Positions 55,457-63,454 of a DNA stretch of 64,000 nt are shown one piece after another. The stretch is from Streptomyces tuirus. Lineage in GTDB: Bacteria; Actinomycetota; Actinomycetes; Streptomycetales; Streptomycetaceae. The stretch spans positions 806,001 to 870,000 of the forward strand of contig JAGTPG010000002.1 in the NCBI GenBank assembly GCA_018195615.1, read 5' to 3'. Position numbers and translations under genes: made by a program. The notes under the pieces were generated by a model. It had not been told where the DNA came from. It saw only the letters and a list, made by a program, of their open reading frames with translations, and did no database searches. Within the stretch, counting starts at the first letter, position 1. Each line of letters starts with the position of its first letter.

Positions 55457-57162
55457 ACGTCGCTGACCCAGACGTCGGTGTTGCCACTGTCGTCGTCGGT
55501 CTTGGCCCACCAGACGTTGGTCCACGGGCCGTCGGTCTCACGGCGGCCCAGGTTCTGCTGGCAGTAGAAGTAGTTGGTGCCCGCGTTGAGGACGCCGACC
55601 TTGGTGCCGGAGGCGGTGTAGGAGTCGGCGGTCTTCCAGACCTGGCAGTTGTACTTGCCGCCGCCGATGGCGTGGCAGACCGGGGCCGGCGTCGTCGAGC
55701 CGCCGCCTGTGGTGCCACCGTCGCCGGAGCCGCCGGAGCCGCTGCCGCTGCCGCTGCCGCCCGAGGTGTCGCCCGACGTGCCGCCTGATGTACCGCCCGT
55801 CGTGCCGCCGGAGGAGTTGGCCGGCGCGGAGGAGGCCGGGCCTCCGGTGGGCTCGGGCTTCTTCTGCTCGGCGGGCTTCTCGGACGGCGGCTTGCCCTTC
55901 TCGTCGCGCTGTTCCTCCGGCCGGGGGGCGTTCGAACCGTCGTCGGTGCGGCCGGGCTCCGAGGAGGCCGCCGCGCCCGCGGCGTCGGTGCGCGGGCCCG
56001 GTTCCGTGCCGTCCGATGCTCTGAGCAGGGCGACCGTGGTACCGGCCGCCGCCAGGACGACGGTGACGGCCACGGCGGCGAGGAGGGCTCGGGTCTTCTT
56101 GCGGCGGGGCGTGGCGGGCGAGTTCATCGGGCCTGTGGGCGCCTGACCTGCCTGCCCAGGCTCGCCGTGACCCGCCGTGGCGTCCGGCCGCACCTGCTGC
56201 GGTGGCCCGAACCCCGGCGGTACCGAGGGGACGCTGCGCTCCGTCTCGGGGCGCGGGGGCGAGGCCGCGGGACCCCGCAGCACCGATGTGGGCGTGTCCG
56301 CGCCGTCCGAGTCGGCGACCGCCTGGAGCCGTTCACGCGCCTGGTCGGCCTCAGGGCGGGCCTCGGGGCGCTTGTCCAGCAGTTGCTGGAGGACGGGGCC
56401 GAGTGGGCCGGCGCGGCGGGGCTCGGGCAGCGGCTCGGTGACGATCGCGGTGAGCGTGGAGAACGTGGACGTACGGCGGAAGGGCGACGATCCTTCCACG
56501 GCCGCGTACAGCGTGGCGCCCAGCGCCCAGATGTCGGAGGCGGGGCCCGGGTCGGCGCCCTGGGCGCGCTCGGGGGCCAGGTAGTCGAGGGAGCCGACGA
56601 GTTCGCCGCTGCGGGTGAGATGGGTGGCCGAGCCGTCGCCCGGGTCGTCCATGGTGGCGATGCCGAAGTCGGTGAGGACGACCCGGCCCGAGCGGTCCAG
56701 CAGGATGTTGCCCGGCTTCACGTCGCGGTGCAGGACGCCCGCACGGTGGGCGGCGGCCAGCGCGTCCATGACCTTCGCGCCGATCCCGGCCGCCTCACGC
56801 GGGTCCAGCGTGCCGCGGTCGCGCAGCACGTCGTCCAGGGACGGTCCGTCGACCAGTTCCATGACGATGAGCGGGCGGCCGTCGACCTCGGCGATGTCGT
56901 GCACGGCGATGACACCGGGGTGGCGGACCCGGGCCGCCGCACGCGCCTCGCGCTGCATCCGCAGTCGCAGACCGGCCAGTTCGGGGCCGGCCGCGTCGGT
57001 GTAGGTGCGCAGTTCCTTGACGGCGACCTCGCGGCCGAGGACCTCGTCGACGGCCTTCCAGACGACGCCCATGCCGCCGCGGCCCAGCTGGGCCGTGACG
57101 CGGTAGCGACCCGCCAGCAGCCGGCCGGCCCCCTCCGCCTGCCCGTACTCCCCCGTTGACAC
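55402..57162 (-). CDS. Membrane Ser/Thr protein kinase (PknB type) with extracellular domain
   Basis: A 586-residue kinase. The kinase domain (residues about 19-280) has QLGRGGMGVVWKA, the ATP Lys in REVAVKEL, the catalytic loop VLHRDVKPGNILL, the DFG motif in VVLTDFGIAT and SLDYLAPERAQG. A Pro/Glu-rich juxtamembrane part follows, then one membrane helix (RALLAAVAVTVVLAAAGTTV, about 355). The outside part is a long Gly/Ser/Thr linker and a final 85-residue domain with four Cys (CHAIGGGKYNC, FYCQQNLG, LC), probably SH3-like. It may sense an extracellular ligand. Confidence 0.92.
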   Translation of the reverse strand: MSTGEYGQAEGAGRLLAGRYRVTAQLGRGGMGVVWKAVDEVLGREVAVKELRTYTDAAGPELAGLRLRMQREARAAARVRHPGVIAVHDIAEVDGRPLIVMELVDGPSLDDVLRDRGTLDPREAAGIGAKVMDALAAAHRAGVLHRDVKPGNILLDRSGRVVLTDFGIATMDDPGDGSATHLTRSGELVGSLDYLAPERAQGADPGPASDIWALGATLYAAVEGSSPFRRTSTFSTLTAIVTEPLPEPRRAGPLGPVLQQLLDKRPEARPEADQARERLQAVADSDGADTPTSVLRGPAASPPRPETERSVPSVPPGFGPPQQVRPDATAGHGEPGQAGQAPTGPMNSPATPRRKKTRALLAAVAVTVVLAAAGTTVALLRASDGTEPGPRTDAAGAAASSEPGRTDDGSNAPRPEEQRDEKGKPPSEKPAEQKKPEPTGGPASSAPANSSGGTTGGTSGGTSGDTSGGSGSGSGSGGSGDGGTTGGGSTTPAPVCHAIGGGKYNCQVWKTADSYTASGTKVGVLNAGTNYFYCQQNLGRRETDGPWTNVWWAKTDDDSGNTDVWVSDVYIKGGDNDAPVPGLPLC

Positions 57163-57305
57163 CGCTGCCCCGTTCCTGTGACCCGACCGGGTCCACCGAC
57201 ACGTCAGTACGTGCCGTACAGACTACGGGGCGGCGGTGACGACGACAGCCGGTGGCGACGGCTGTGACAGGGCCGGTACGTGCCGGGGAACCCGAGCAGG
57301 AACCG

Positions 57306-58607
57306 TCAGCCGGAGGCCGTCAGGTCCCCCCGCCGGGGCGCCGCGAAGCTCTCCAGGTCGGCGCGGGTCAGGCCGGTCAGGCGGGCGACCTCGCCGATGT
57401 CGAGGGCGCCGCAGTCCAGGCCGCGCAGCAGGTAGCCGCTGAGGGCCTTGGCGGTGGCGGGTTCGTCCATGACGTCGCCGCCGGTGCGGTTGGCGTAGCG
57501 GGCGAGGCGGGCGGCGGCCTGCTCGAAACCCTCGCGGTAGAAGGCGAAGACGGCCGCGTAGCGGGTGGGGATGTGGCCGGGGTGCATGTCCCAGCCCTGG
57601 TAGTAGGCGCGGGCCAGGGCGCGGCGGGTGAGGCCGTAGTGCAGGCGCCAGGCGGCGTGCACCTTCTCGGTGGGGCCGACCGGCAGGACGTTCGTCGAGC
57701 CGTCCGAGACGCGGACGCCCGTTCCGGCCGCCGCGACCTGCATGACCGCCTTCGCGTGGTCGGCGGCCGGGTGGTCACTGGCCTGGTGGGCGGCGGAGAC
57801 GCCGAGGCAGGCGCTGTAGTCGAAGGTGCCGTAGTGCAGGCCGGTGGCGCGGCCCTCGGCGGCCTGGATCATCCGGGCGACGGTGGCGGTGCCGTCGGCG
57901 GCGAGGATGGACTGGCTGGTCTCGATCTGGATCTCGAAGCCGATCCGGCCGGGCTCGAGGCCGTGCGTCTTCTCGAAGGCGTCCAGCAGCCGCGCCATGG
58001 CGGTGACCTGCTCGGTGTACGTCACCTTGGGCAGGGTGAGCACCAGCCCGCCGGGCAGGCCGCCGGCCTCCATCAGGCCGGTGAGGAAGATGTCGAGGGT
58101 GCGGATGCCCCGGTCGCGGACGGGCGCTTCCATGCATTTCATGCGGATCCCCATGTAAGGGGCCGCGGTGCCGTCCTCGTAGGCCTCGGCGATCAGCCGG
58201 GCGGCGCGGGCGGCGGCTTCGTCCTCCTCGGCGCCGGGGCGGCTGCCGTAGCCGTCCTCGAAGTCGACGCGCAGGTCCTCGATCGGCTCGCGCTCCAGCT
58301 TGGCGCGTACGCGTGCGTGGACGGGCTCGGCGAGTTCGTCGGAGAGGCCGAGGACGGCGGCGAAGGACGCGGCGTCGGGAGCGTGCTCGTCGAGGGCGGC
58401 GAGGGCGCGGTCGCCCCAGGTACGGATGGTGTCGGCGGCGAAGACGTCGCCGGGGACGTAGACGGTGTGGACGGGCTGGCGGGCGCCGGGGTCTCCCGGG
58501 TAGCGGCGCTCCAGTTCAGCGTCGACGGGGGCGAGGGAGGCGCTGATCTCCTCGCTGACGGCGCCCGCGAGGCTGGTCGCCACCTTCTCCTGCTGGCCCT
58601 GACCCAT
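57306..58607 (-). CDS. DUF6986/HpcH-HpaI aldolase-like protein
   Basis: A 433-residue TIM-barrel protein related to citrate lyase beta subunit and malyl-type aldolases. The blocks are DLRVDFEDGYGSRPGAEEDE (acidic metal site), GIRMKCMEAP, FEIQIETSQSILAADG and LHYGTFDYSACLGVSAAHQA. The name DUF6986 is from memory of the family. A lyase of glyoxylate- or acetyl-CoA-type substrates is likely but untested. A TTCCG-5-CGGAA inverted repeat lies just before the start. Confidence 0.8.
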   Translation of the reverse strand: MGQGQQEKVATSLAGAVSEEISASLAPVDAELERRYPGDPGARQPVHTVYVPGDVFAADTIRTWGDRALAALDEHAPDAASFAAVLGLSDELAEPVHARVRAKLEREPIEDLRVDFEDGYGSRPGAEEDEAAARAARLIAEAYEDGTAAPYMGIRMKCMEAPVRDRGIRTLDIFLTGLMEAGGLPGGLVLTLPKVTYTEQVTAMARLLDAFEKTHGLEPGRIGFEIQIETSQSILAADGTATVARMIQAAEGRATGLHYGTFDYSACLGVSAAHQASDHPAADHAKAVMQVAAAGTGVRVSDGSTNVLPVGPTEKVHAAWRLHYGLTRRALARAYYQGWDMHPGHIPTRYAAVFAFYREGFEQAAARLARYANRTGGDVMDEPATAKALSGYLLRGLDCGALDIGEVARLTGLTRADLESFAAPRRGDLTASG

Positions 58608-58624
58608 CCCGAGACCCTCCTATT

Positions 58625-58639
58625 TTCCGCTTTACGGAA
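58625..58639 (-). promoter_or_regulatory. Inverted repeat before the DUF6986 gene
   Basis: TTCCG-CTTTA-CGGAA is a perfect 5-bp inverted repeat 18-32 bp upstream of the start at 58607. It resembles IclR-type operators that control glyoxylate and allantoin genes in actinomycetes; that link is inference. Confidence 0.5.
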
Positions 58640-58802
58640 TCAACAATCCGTAGAGCGAAGTTATCGGCCGACCTTCGGCCTGGTCAACACCGTCGTGAGA
58701 TGGGATTGCCCATCCTTCACCCTTGATCACTGCCGACCCGCCCTCTTCTTCCGTATTCAGAAGGCAAGCTTCATCCTGACGTGCAAAGGGGAGGGAGATC
58801 AC

Positions 58803-59708
58803 GTGCCGAACGAGGTCGGAGTGACGCGCCGCCACGGGCTCAAGGCAGCGGCGGCCGCCGCCGTCGCAGGACCGCTGCTCACCAGCGCGGGCCCCACACA
58901 GCCCGCTTCCGCCGGCGAGCACGCGGGCGCCCTGAACGTCATGACGTTCAACGTGCGCTTCGCGACCGTCGTCGACGAGACACCGCGCTGGGCCGTGCGC
59001 CGACCGGTGATGCGAGAACTGCTGCGCCGCGAGCGACCGCACGTCATCGGCACCCAGGAAGGGCTCTACCAGCAAGTTCGCATGATCGAGACGGATCTCG
59101 GCGGTCACTACGACTGGATCGGCACCGGGCGCGGGGGCGGAAGCAAGGACGAGTTCATGGCCGTCTTCTACGACACGCGCAGACTCGACCCGATCGAGTT
59201 CGATCACTTCTGGCTGTCCGACACCCCGTACACGATCGCCTCGAACACCTGGGACGCGGACTGGCTGCGCATGGTGACCTGGGTTCGTTTCGCCGATCTC
59301 GCCGACGGAGGACGGGAGTTCTACGTCCTCAACACCCACCTGGACAGCGTCAGCCAGTACGCCCGCGAACGCTCGGCGGGGCTCATCGGCAAGACGATCG
59401 CCGGGTGGGACCGGTCATTACCGGTCATCGTCACCGGCGACTTCAACGCGGAGGCCCACGACAATCGCGTGTACGACCTCATGCTGGACATCGGACTGGT
59501 GGACGCCTGGGACACGGCGGCCTCACGAGGTCCGGCCTACGGGACGCACCACGCCTACCGGGGGCTGAGGCCCGGCGGGCGGCGCATCGACTGGATCCTC
59601 ACCACGCCCGGGGTGACCACGCACTGGGCCCGGATGAACACCTTCTCCGTGGACGGGACGTACCCGAGCGACCACCTGCCGGTGCAGGCCTCGATGACCC
59701 TGGGATGA
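58803..59708 (+). CDS. Exported endonuclease/exonuclease/phosphatase-family enzyme with a TTA codon
   Basis: A 301-residue EEP-fold hydrolase. The N-terminus has TRRHGLKAAAAAAVAG, a Tat-type signal, cleaved near ASAGE. The catalytic blocks are NVMTFNVRFAT, VIGTQEGLYQQ (metal Glu), YVLNTHLDSVS, VIVTGDFNAEAHDN (Asp, Asn) and YPSDHLPVQASM (Asp-His pair). The GTG at 58803 follows GGGGAGGGAGA. The codon at 59418-59420 is TTA (Leu 206), the rare leucine codon read by the bldA tRNA, so translation may be tied to development. The substrate is a phosphodiester or phosphate; DNA, lipid or inositol are all possible. Confidence 0.9.
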   Translation: MPNEVGVTRRHGLKAAAAAAVAGPLLTSAGPTQPASAGEHAGALNVMTFNVRFATVVDETPRWAVRRPVMRELLRRERPHVIGTQEGLYQQVRMIETDLGGHYDWIGTGRGGGSKDEFMAVFYDTRRLDPIEFDHFWLSDTPYTIASNTWDADWLRMVTWVRFADLADGGREFYVLNTHLDSVSQYARERSAGLIGKTIAGWDRSLPVIVTGDFNAEAHDNRVYDLMLDIGLVDAWDTAASRGPAYGTHHAYRGLRPGGRRIDWILTTPGVTTHWARMNTFSVDGTYPSDHLPVQASMTLG

Positions 59709-59712
59709 GAAG

Positions 59713-59746
59713 AGGCCCCCGTGACCGGCGAGGGTCACGGGGGCCT
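59713..59746. terminator. Bidirectional terminator
   Basis: A perfect 14-bp stem (59713-59726 with 59733-59746; AGGCCCCCGTGACC and its complement) closes a 6-nt loop. It lies between the convergent hydrolase (stop 59708) and etfA (stop 59765) genes, ending both. Confidence 0.85.
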
Positions 59747-59764
59747 GTTGCAGCCGGGAGGCGA

Positions 59765-60727
59765 TCAGCCCTTGCGGGTCTTGATCTCCTCGGTCAGGGC
59801 CGGGACGACGTCGAAGAGGTCGCCGACGACGCCGTAGTCGACCAGGTCGAAGATCGGGGCCTCGGCGTCCTTGTTGATCGCCACGATGGTCTTCGAGGTC
59901 TGCATACCGGCGCGGTGCTGGATCGCGCCGGAGATGCCGGAGGCGATGTACAGCTGCGGCGAGACGGACTTGCCGGTCTGGCCGACCTGGTTGGTGTGCG
60001 GGTACCAGCCGGCGTCCACCGCCGCGCGCGAGGCACCGACAGCGGCACCGAGGGAGTCGGCGAGCGCCTCGATGATCGCGAAGTTCTCCGCGCCGTTGAC
60101 GCCACGGCCACCGGAGACCACGATCGCGGCCTCGGTCAGCTCCGGGCGGCCCGTCGACTCACGCGGCGTACGGCCGGTGACCTTGGTGCCGGTGGCCTGC
60201 GCGGAGAAGGTCACGGACAGGGACTCGACCGCACCGGCGGCCGGGGCGGCCTCGACGGCGGCGCTGTTGGGCTTGACCGTGATGACCGGGGTGCCCGTGG
60301 AGACACGGGACTTGGTGGTGAAGGACGCGGCGAACACCGACTGCGTGGCCACCGGGCCCTCGTCGCCGGCCTCCAGGTCGACGGCGTCGGTGATGATGCC
60401 CGAGCCCAGACGCAGGGCCAGACGGGCGGCGATCTCCTTGCCCTCGGCGGAGGACGGCACCAGCACGGCGGCCGGGGACACGGCCTCGTGCGCGGCCTGC
60501 AGCGCGTCGACCTTCGGTACGACCAGGTAGTCGGCGTACTCGGCGGCCTCGTGCGTGAGCACCTTGACCGCGCCGTGCTCGGCGAGCGTGGCGGCGGTGT
60601 CGGCGGCGCCGTTGCCGAGCGCGACGGCGACGGGCTCGCCGATGCGGCGGGCCAGGGTCAGCAGCTCCAGGGTGGGCTTGCGGACGGCACCGTCCACGTG
60701 GTCGACGTAGACGAGAACTTCAGCCAT
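59765..60727 (-). CDS. etfA: Electron transfer flavoprotein alpha subunit
   Basis: A 320-residue FAD-binding subunit that carries electrons from acyl-CoA and other dehydrogenases to the membrane. The C-terminal FAD site is seen as [48 protein letters not shown] and GAIQHRAGM, all standard for the family. It lies 55 bp after etfB, the usual order. Confidence 0.95.
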   Translation of the reverse strand: MAEVLVYVDHVDGAVRKPTLELLTLARRIGEPVAVALGNGAADTAATLAEHGAVKVLTHEAAEYADYLVVPKVDALQAAHEAVSPAAVLVPSSAEGKEIAARLALRLGSGIITDAVDLEAGDEGPVATQSVFAASFTTKSRVSTGTPVITVKPNSAAVEAAPAAGAVESLSVTFSAQATGTKVTGRTPRESTGRPELTEAAIVVSGGRGVNGAENFAIIEALADSLGAAVGASRAAVDAGWYPHTNQVGQTGKSVSPQLYIASGISGAIQHRAGMQTSKTIVAINKDAEAPIFDLVDYGVVGDLFDVVPALTEEIKTRKG

Positions 60728-60782
60728 GGGACTTCTTCTCTCCTGCTTGCGAAAGATGAGGGGCGGTCAGCGAATGCCGGGC

Positions 60783-61571
60783 TCAGATGAACTTCTGGCC
60801 CGCGAGGAACTCAGCGAGCTGCTTGCCGCCCTCGCCCTCGTCCTTGACGATCGTGCCCGCGGTACGGGCCGGACGCTCGGCCGCGTTGTCGACCGTGGTG
60901 TAGGCGCCCTCCAGGCCGACCTCCTCGGCCTCGATGTCCAGATCGGACAGGTCCCAGGACTCCACCGGCTTCTTCTTCGCCGCCATGATGCCCTTGAAGG
61001 ACGGGTAACGCGCCTCGCCCGACTGGTCGGTCACCGACACCACGGCCGGCAGCGAGGCCTCCAGGTTCTCGGAAGCGGCGTCGCCGTCGCGGCGGCCCTT
61101 GACCGTGCCGTCCTCGACCGACACCTCGGAGAGCAGGGTCACCTGCGGCACGCCCAGACGCTCGGCGAGCAGCGCCGGGACGACGCCCATGGTGCCGTCG
61201 GTGGAGGCCATGCCGGAGATCACCAGGTCGTAGCCGGCCTTCTCGATGGCCTTGGCCAGGACCAGGGAGGTGCCGATGGCGTCGGTGCCGTGGATGTCGT
61301 CGTCCTCGACGTGGATCGCCTTGTCCGCGCCCATGGACAGCGCCTTGCGCAGGGCGTCCTTGGCGTCCTCGGGGCCCACCGTCAGGACGGTGATCTCCAC
61401 GTCGTCGTCGGAGTTCTCGGAGATCTGCAGCGCCTGCTCGACCGCGTACTCGTCGAGCTCGGAGAGCAGACCGTCCACGTCGTCCCGGTCGACGGTCAGG
61501 TCATCGGCGAAGTGCCGGTCGCCAGTGGCGTCGGGCACGTACTTCACAGTGACAACGATCCTCAAGCTCAC
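60783..61571 (-). CDS. etfB: Electron transfer flavoprotein beta subunit
   Basis: A 262-residue partner of EtfA. It opens MSLRIVVTVKYVPDATGDRH and has VGPEDAKDALRKALSMGADK (AMP-binding signature) followed by GYDLVISGMASTDGTMGVVP and LPAVVSVTDQSGEARYPSFK. The length and motifs are typical. The start is the first codon of the operon leader; the upstream 217-bp gap holds a possible operator at 61711-61724. Confidence 0.95.
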   Translation of the reverse strand: MSLRIVVTVKYVPDATGDRHFADDLTVDRDDVDGLLSELDEYAVEQALQISENSDDDVEITVLTVGPEDAKDALRKALSMGADKAIHVEDDDIHGTDAIGTSLVLAKAIEKAGYDLVISGMASTDGTMGVVPALLAERLGVPQVTLLSEVSVEDGTVKGRRDGDAASENLEASLPAVVSVTDQSGEARYPSFKGIMAAKKKPVESWDLSDLDIEAEEVGLEGAYTTVDNAAERPARTAGTIVKDEGEGGKQLAEFLAGQKFI

Positions 61572-61710
61572 GCCGGCTCTCCTACTGCATCGTCATTTTT
61601 CGGCTGCCTCTTGCAGGCAGCATAGGTGCCTCAAGCGGCCGATCCCGGTCGGGGCGACCCACGCTCCGAGCGAAATATTACTCGTCAGTACACCCAGTTC
61701 ATTCCCGCTA

Positions 61711-61724
61711 AGCAAGCGCTTTGA
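61711..61724. promoter_or_regulatory. Possible TetR-type operator upstream of etfB
   Basis: AGCAAGC-GCTTTGA is an imperfect palindrome around the perfect core AAGCGCTT. It lies about 140 bp upstream of etfB. AGCAAGCGCTTGCT-like sites are common for fatty-acid-type TetR regulators in actinomycetes; the link is weak here. Confidence 0.35.
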
Positions 61725-61788
61725 ACTGTGACCTTCGCAACGCAGCGTAACCGGAACTCGACGGTCCCGCAGCCCGGGGGCGCGCGGG

Positions 61789-62279
61789 TCAGTCGCGCAG
61801 GCGGCCGAAACGTCCCTGGTGGTAGAGGAGCGGCCGGCCGGTGCCGGTGGGGTCGCCGTGCACGACCTCCGCGATCACGATGCGGTGGTCTCCGGCGGGC
61901 ACACGGGCCACGACCCGGCCCACCAGCCAGGCGAGCACGCCGTCTAGCACGGGGACGCCCTCGGGCCCCTCGTGCCACCGGGTGGGTGCCGCGAAGCGGT
62001 CGGCTCCGCTGCGGGCGAAGGTCGCGGCCAGCTCCTGCTGGTGCTCGCCGAGGATGTGGACACCGACGTGGTCGGAGGCGGCGATCGCGGGCCAGCTGGA
62101 GGAGCCGGTGCCGACCCCGAAGGACAGCAGGGGCGGGTCGGCCGAGACGGAGCTCAGGGATGTCGCGGTGAAGCCCACCGGACCCGCGTCGCCACCAGCG
62201 GTGATCACCGCGACCCCGCCGCGTGCCGCCGGAAGACCGAGCGCAGCAGGTCGGGCGTGGCGAGGAGGTCCGGAGGCAT
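61789..62279 (-). CDS. Flavin reductase domain protein, one apparent frameshift
   Basis: A flavin reductase of about 163 residues that makes reduced FMN/FAD for partner monooxygenases. The first 22 residues (MPPDLLATPDLLRSVFRRHA) are in one frame and the body (VITAGGDAGPVGFTATSLSS, PPLLSFGVG, FAAPTRWHEGPEGVPVLDG) in another. Restoring one base in the C4 run at 62214-62217 (plus strand) joins them as HAAGVAVITAGG. HHIVIAEV-type end residues (DHRIVIAEVVHGD) are family-like. No monooxygenase gene is next to it. Confidence 0.82.
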
Positions 62280-62361
62280 GGGGTCAGGCTGACGATAAAT
62301 GGTTCGCGCAGTCAAGTTCGTTCCGTGATGTGGGAGATGGCTCACTGGCCCGTCACCTCGT

Positions 62362-62778
62362 TCACACCGCCTCCCCCAGCGCGGCGATCACGTCGGCCTT
62401 GCGCGGCAGGCCGGTGGCCCTGCGCACCACCCGGCCGTCTGCGTCGAGGACCAGCACGGTCGGAGTCTTGAGGATGTCCAGCCGTCGCACGAGGTCCAGG
62501 TGGGCCTCGGCGTCGATCTCGACGTGGGCCACGCCCGGGACCATGCCGGCGACCTCTCCGAGCACGCGCCGGGTCGCCCGGCACGGCGCGCAGAACGCGC
62601 TGGAGAACTGCACGAGCGTGGCCCGCTCGCCGAGTTCCGCGCCCAGCTCCGACGCGTCGAGCAGCTTGCCGTCGTCCCGCCCGCGCACCCGCACTCTCCC
62701 GCTCCTCCGCCGCTGCAGCACTCCGTAGGCGCTCGCTGCCGCGAGCACCACCACGCACACCATCAGTCCGGTCATCAC
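62362..62778 (-). CDS. Membrane-anchored thioredoxin-like protein
   Basis: A 138-residue protein with an N-terminal membrane helix (MTGLMVCVVVLAAASAYGVL), a short basic linker and a thioredoxin domain. The active site is FCAPCRAT (CxxC, about residues 62-65), and the cis-Pro is in ILKTPTVLV. The GTG/ATG pair at 62778/62775 are both possible starts. The domain faces the cytoplasm if the basic linker follows the positive-inside rule. It is divergent from DUF4395, a frequent partner of such thioredoxins. Confidence 0.87.
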   Translation of the reverse strand: MMTGLMVCVVVLAAASAYGVLQRRRSGRVRVRGRDDGKLLDASELGAELGERATLVQFSSAFCAPCRATRRVLGEVAGMVPGVAHVEIDAEAHLDLVRRLDILKTPTVLVLDADGRVVRRATGLPRKADVIAALGEAV

Positions 62779-62850
62779 GGTTCCAAGCGTTCACGAGACC
62801 GCAAAGATTCCCGGCCCCTCAAGGGGCCGTCCTGCGGAATGCTTGGTTCC

Positions 62851-63267
62851 ATGGACATCGACGCAAGAGGGCCGCGATTCGGCGCGGCCGTGACGACCCT
62901 CGTCCTGGCGGTCGTTCTGGTGACGGGAAGCGTGTGGCTGCTGGCTTGGCAGACGCTGGCGTTCCTGCTGGGCGCCGCGGGCGGAGTGAGCCGGTCACCG
63001 TACGGCTGGCTGTTCCGCAGGGCCGTGCGGCCGCGGCTCGGGCCGCCGACCGAGTTCGAGGCGCCCGAACCGCCGCGTTTCGCCCAGGCGGTCGGGCTGG
63101 TTTTCGCCGGACTCGGGCTCGTCGGCTACACGCTGGGGCCGCTCGGGCTCGGGCTCGCGGCGACGGGCGCCGCACTCGCGGCCGCCTTCCTGAACGCCGC
63201 GTTCGGGTACTGCCTTGGCTGCGAGTTGTACCTGCTCGTGCGGCGGATGACGGTACGCGCGGAGTAA
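62851..63267 (+). CDS. DUF4395 integral membrane protein
   Basis: A 138-residue protein with about four hydrophobic segments. The entry MDIDARGPRFGAAVTTLVLA and the C-terminal AAFGYCLGCELYLLVRRM, with a CLGC motif close to the membrane, are typical of DUF4395. The CxxC fits electron or sulfur transfer with the divergent thioredoxin-like protein 72 bp away. The exact role is unknown. Confidence 0.87.
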   Translation: MDIDARGPRFGAAVTTLVLAVVLVTGSVWLLAWQTLAFLLGAAGGVSRSPYGWLFRRAVRPRLGPPTEFEAPEPPRFAQAVGLVFAGLGLVGYTLGPLGLGLAATGAALAAAFLNAAFGYCLGCELYLLVRRMTVRAE

Positions 63268-63379
63268 TGGGGCCGTAAAAGTCCGAGGTGGGTCCAGGGG
63301 GGTGACGTGACGAGAATCTCTTCGTGGGCGGGCACGAGGACTGGCTACCCGGCCGTTCTTCGGGCACGATCTGCGACAA

Positions 63380-63427
63380 GCCGTAAACCTACGGCTGCGT
63401 AACTTTCCACTGGGAATCCCTTCCCAG
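63380..63427. promoter_or_regulatory. Two inverted repeats upstream of plsC
   Basis: GCCGTA-AACC-TACGGC (63380-63395) is a perfect 6-bp inverted repeat. CTGGGAA-TCCC-TTCCCAG (63410-63427) is a perfect 7-bp one, 28 bp before the plsC start. CCTACGG-3-CGTAACT between them resembles operators of lipid-metabolism genes in Streptomyces; that comparison is from memory. Confidence 0.45.
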
Positions 63428-63454
63428 GCAGAGCAGGAAGGGTCCGACCCGCCC

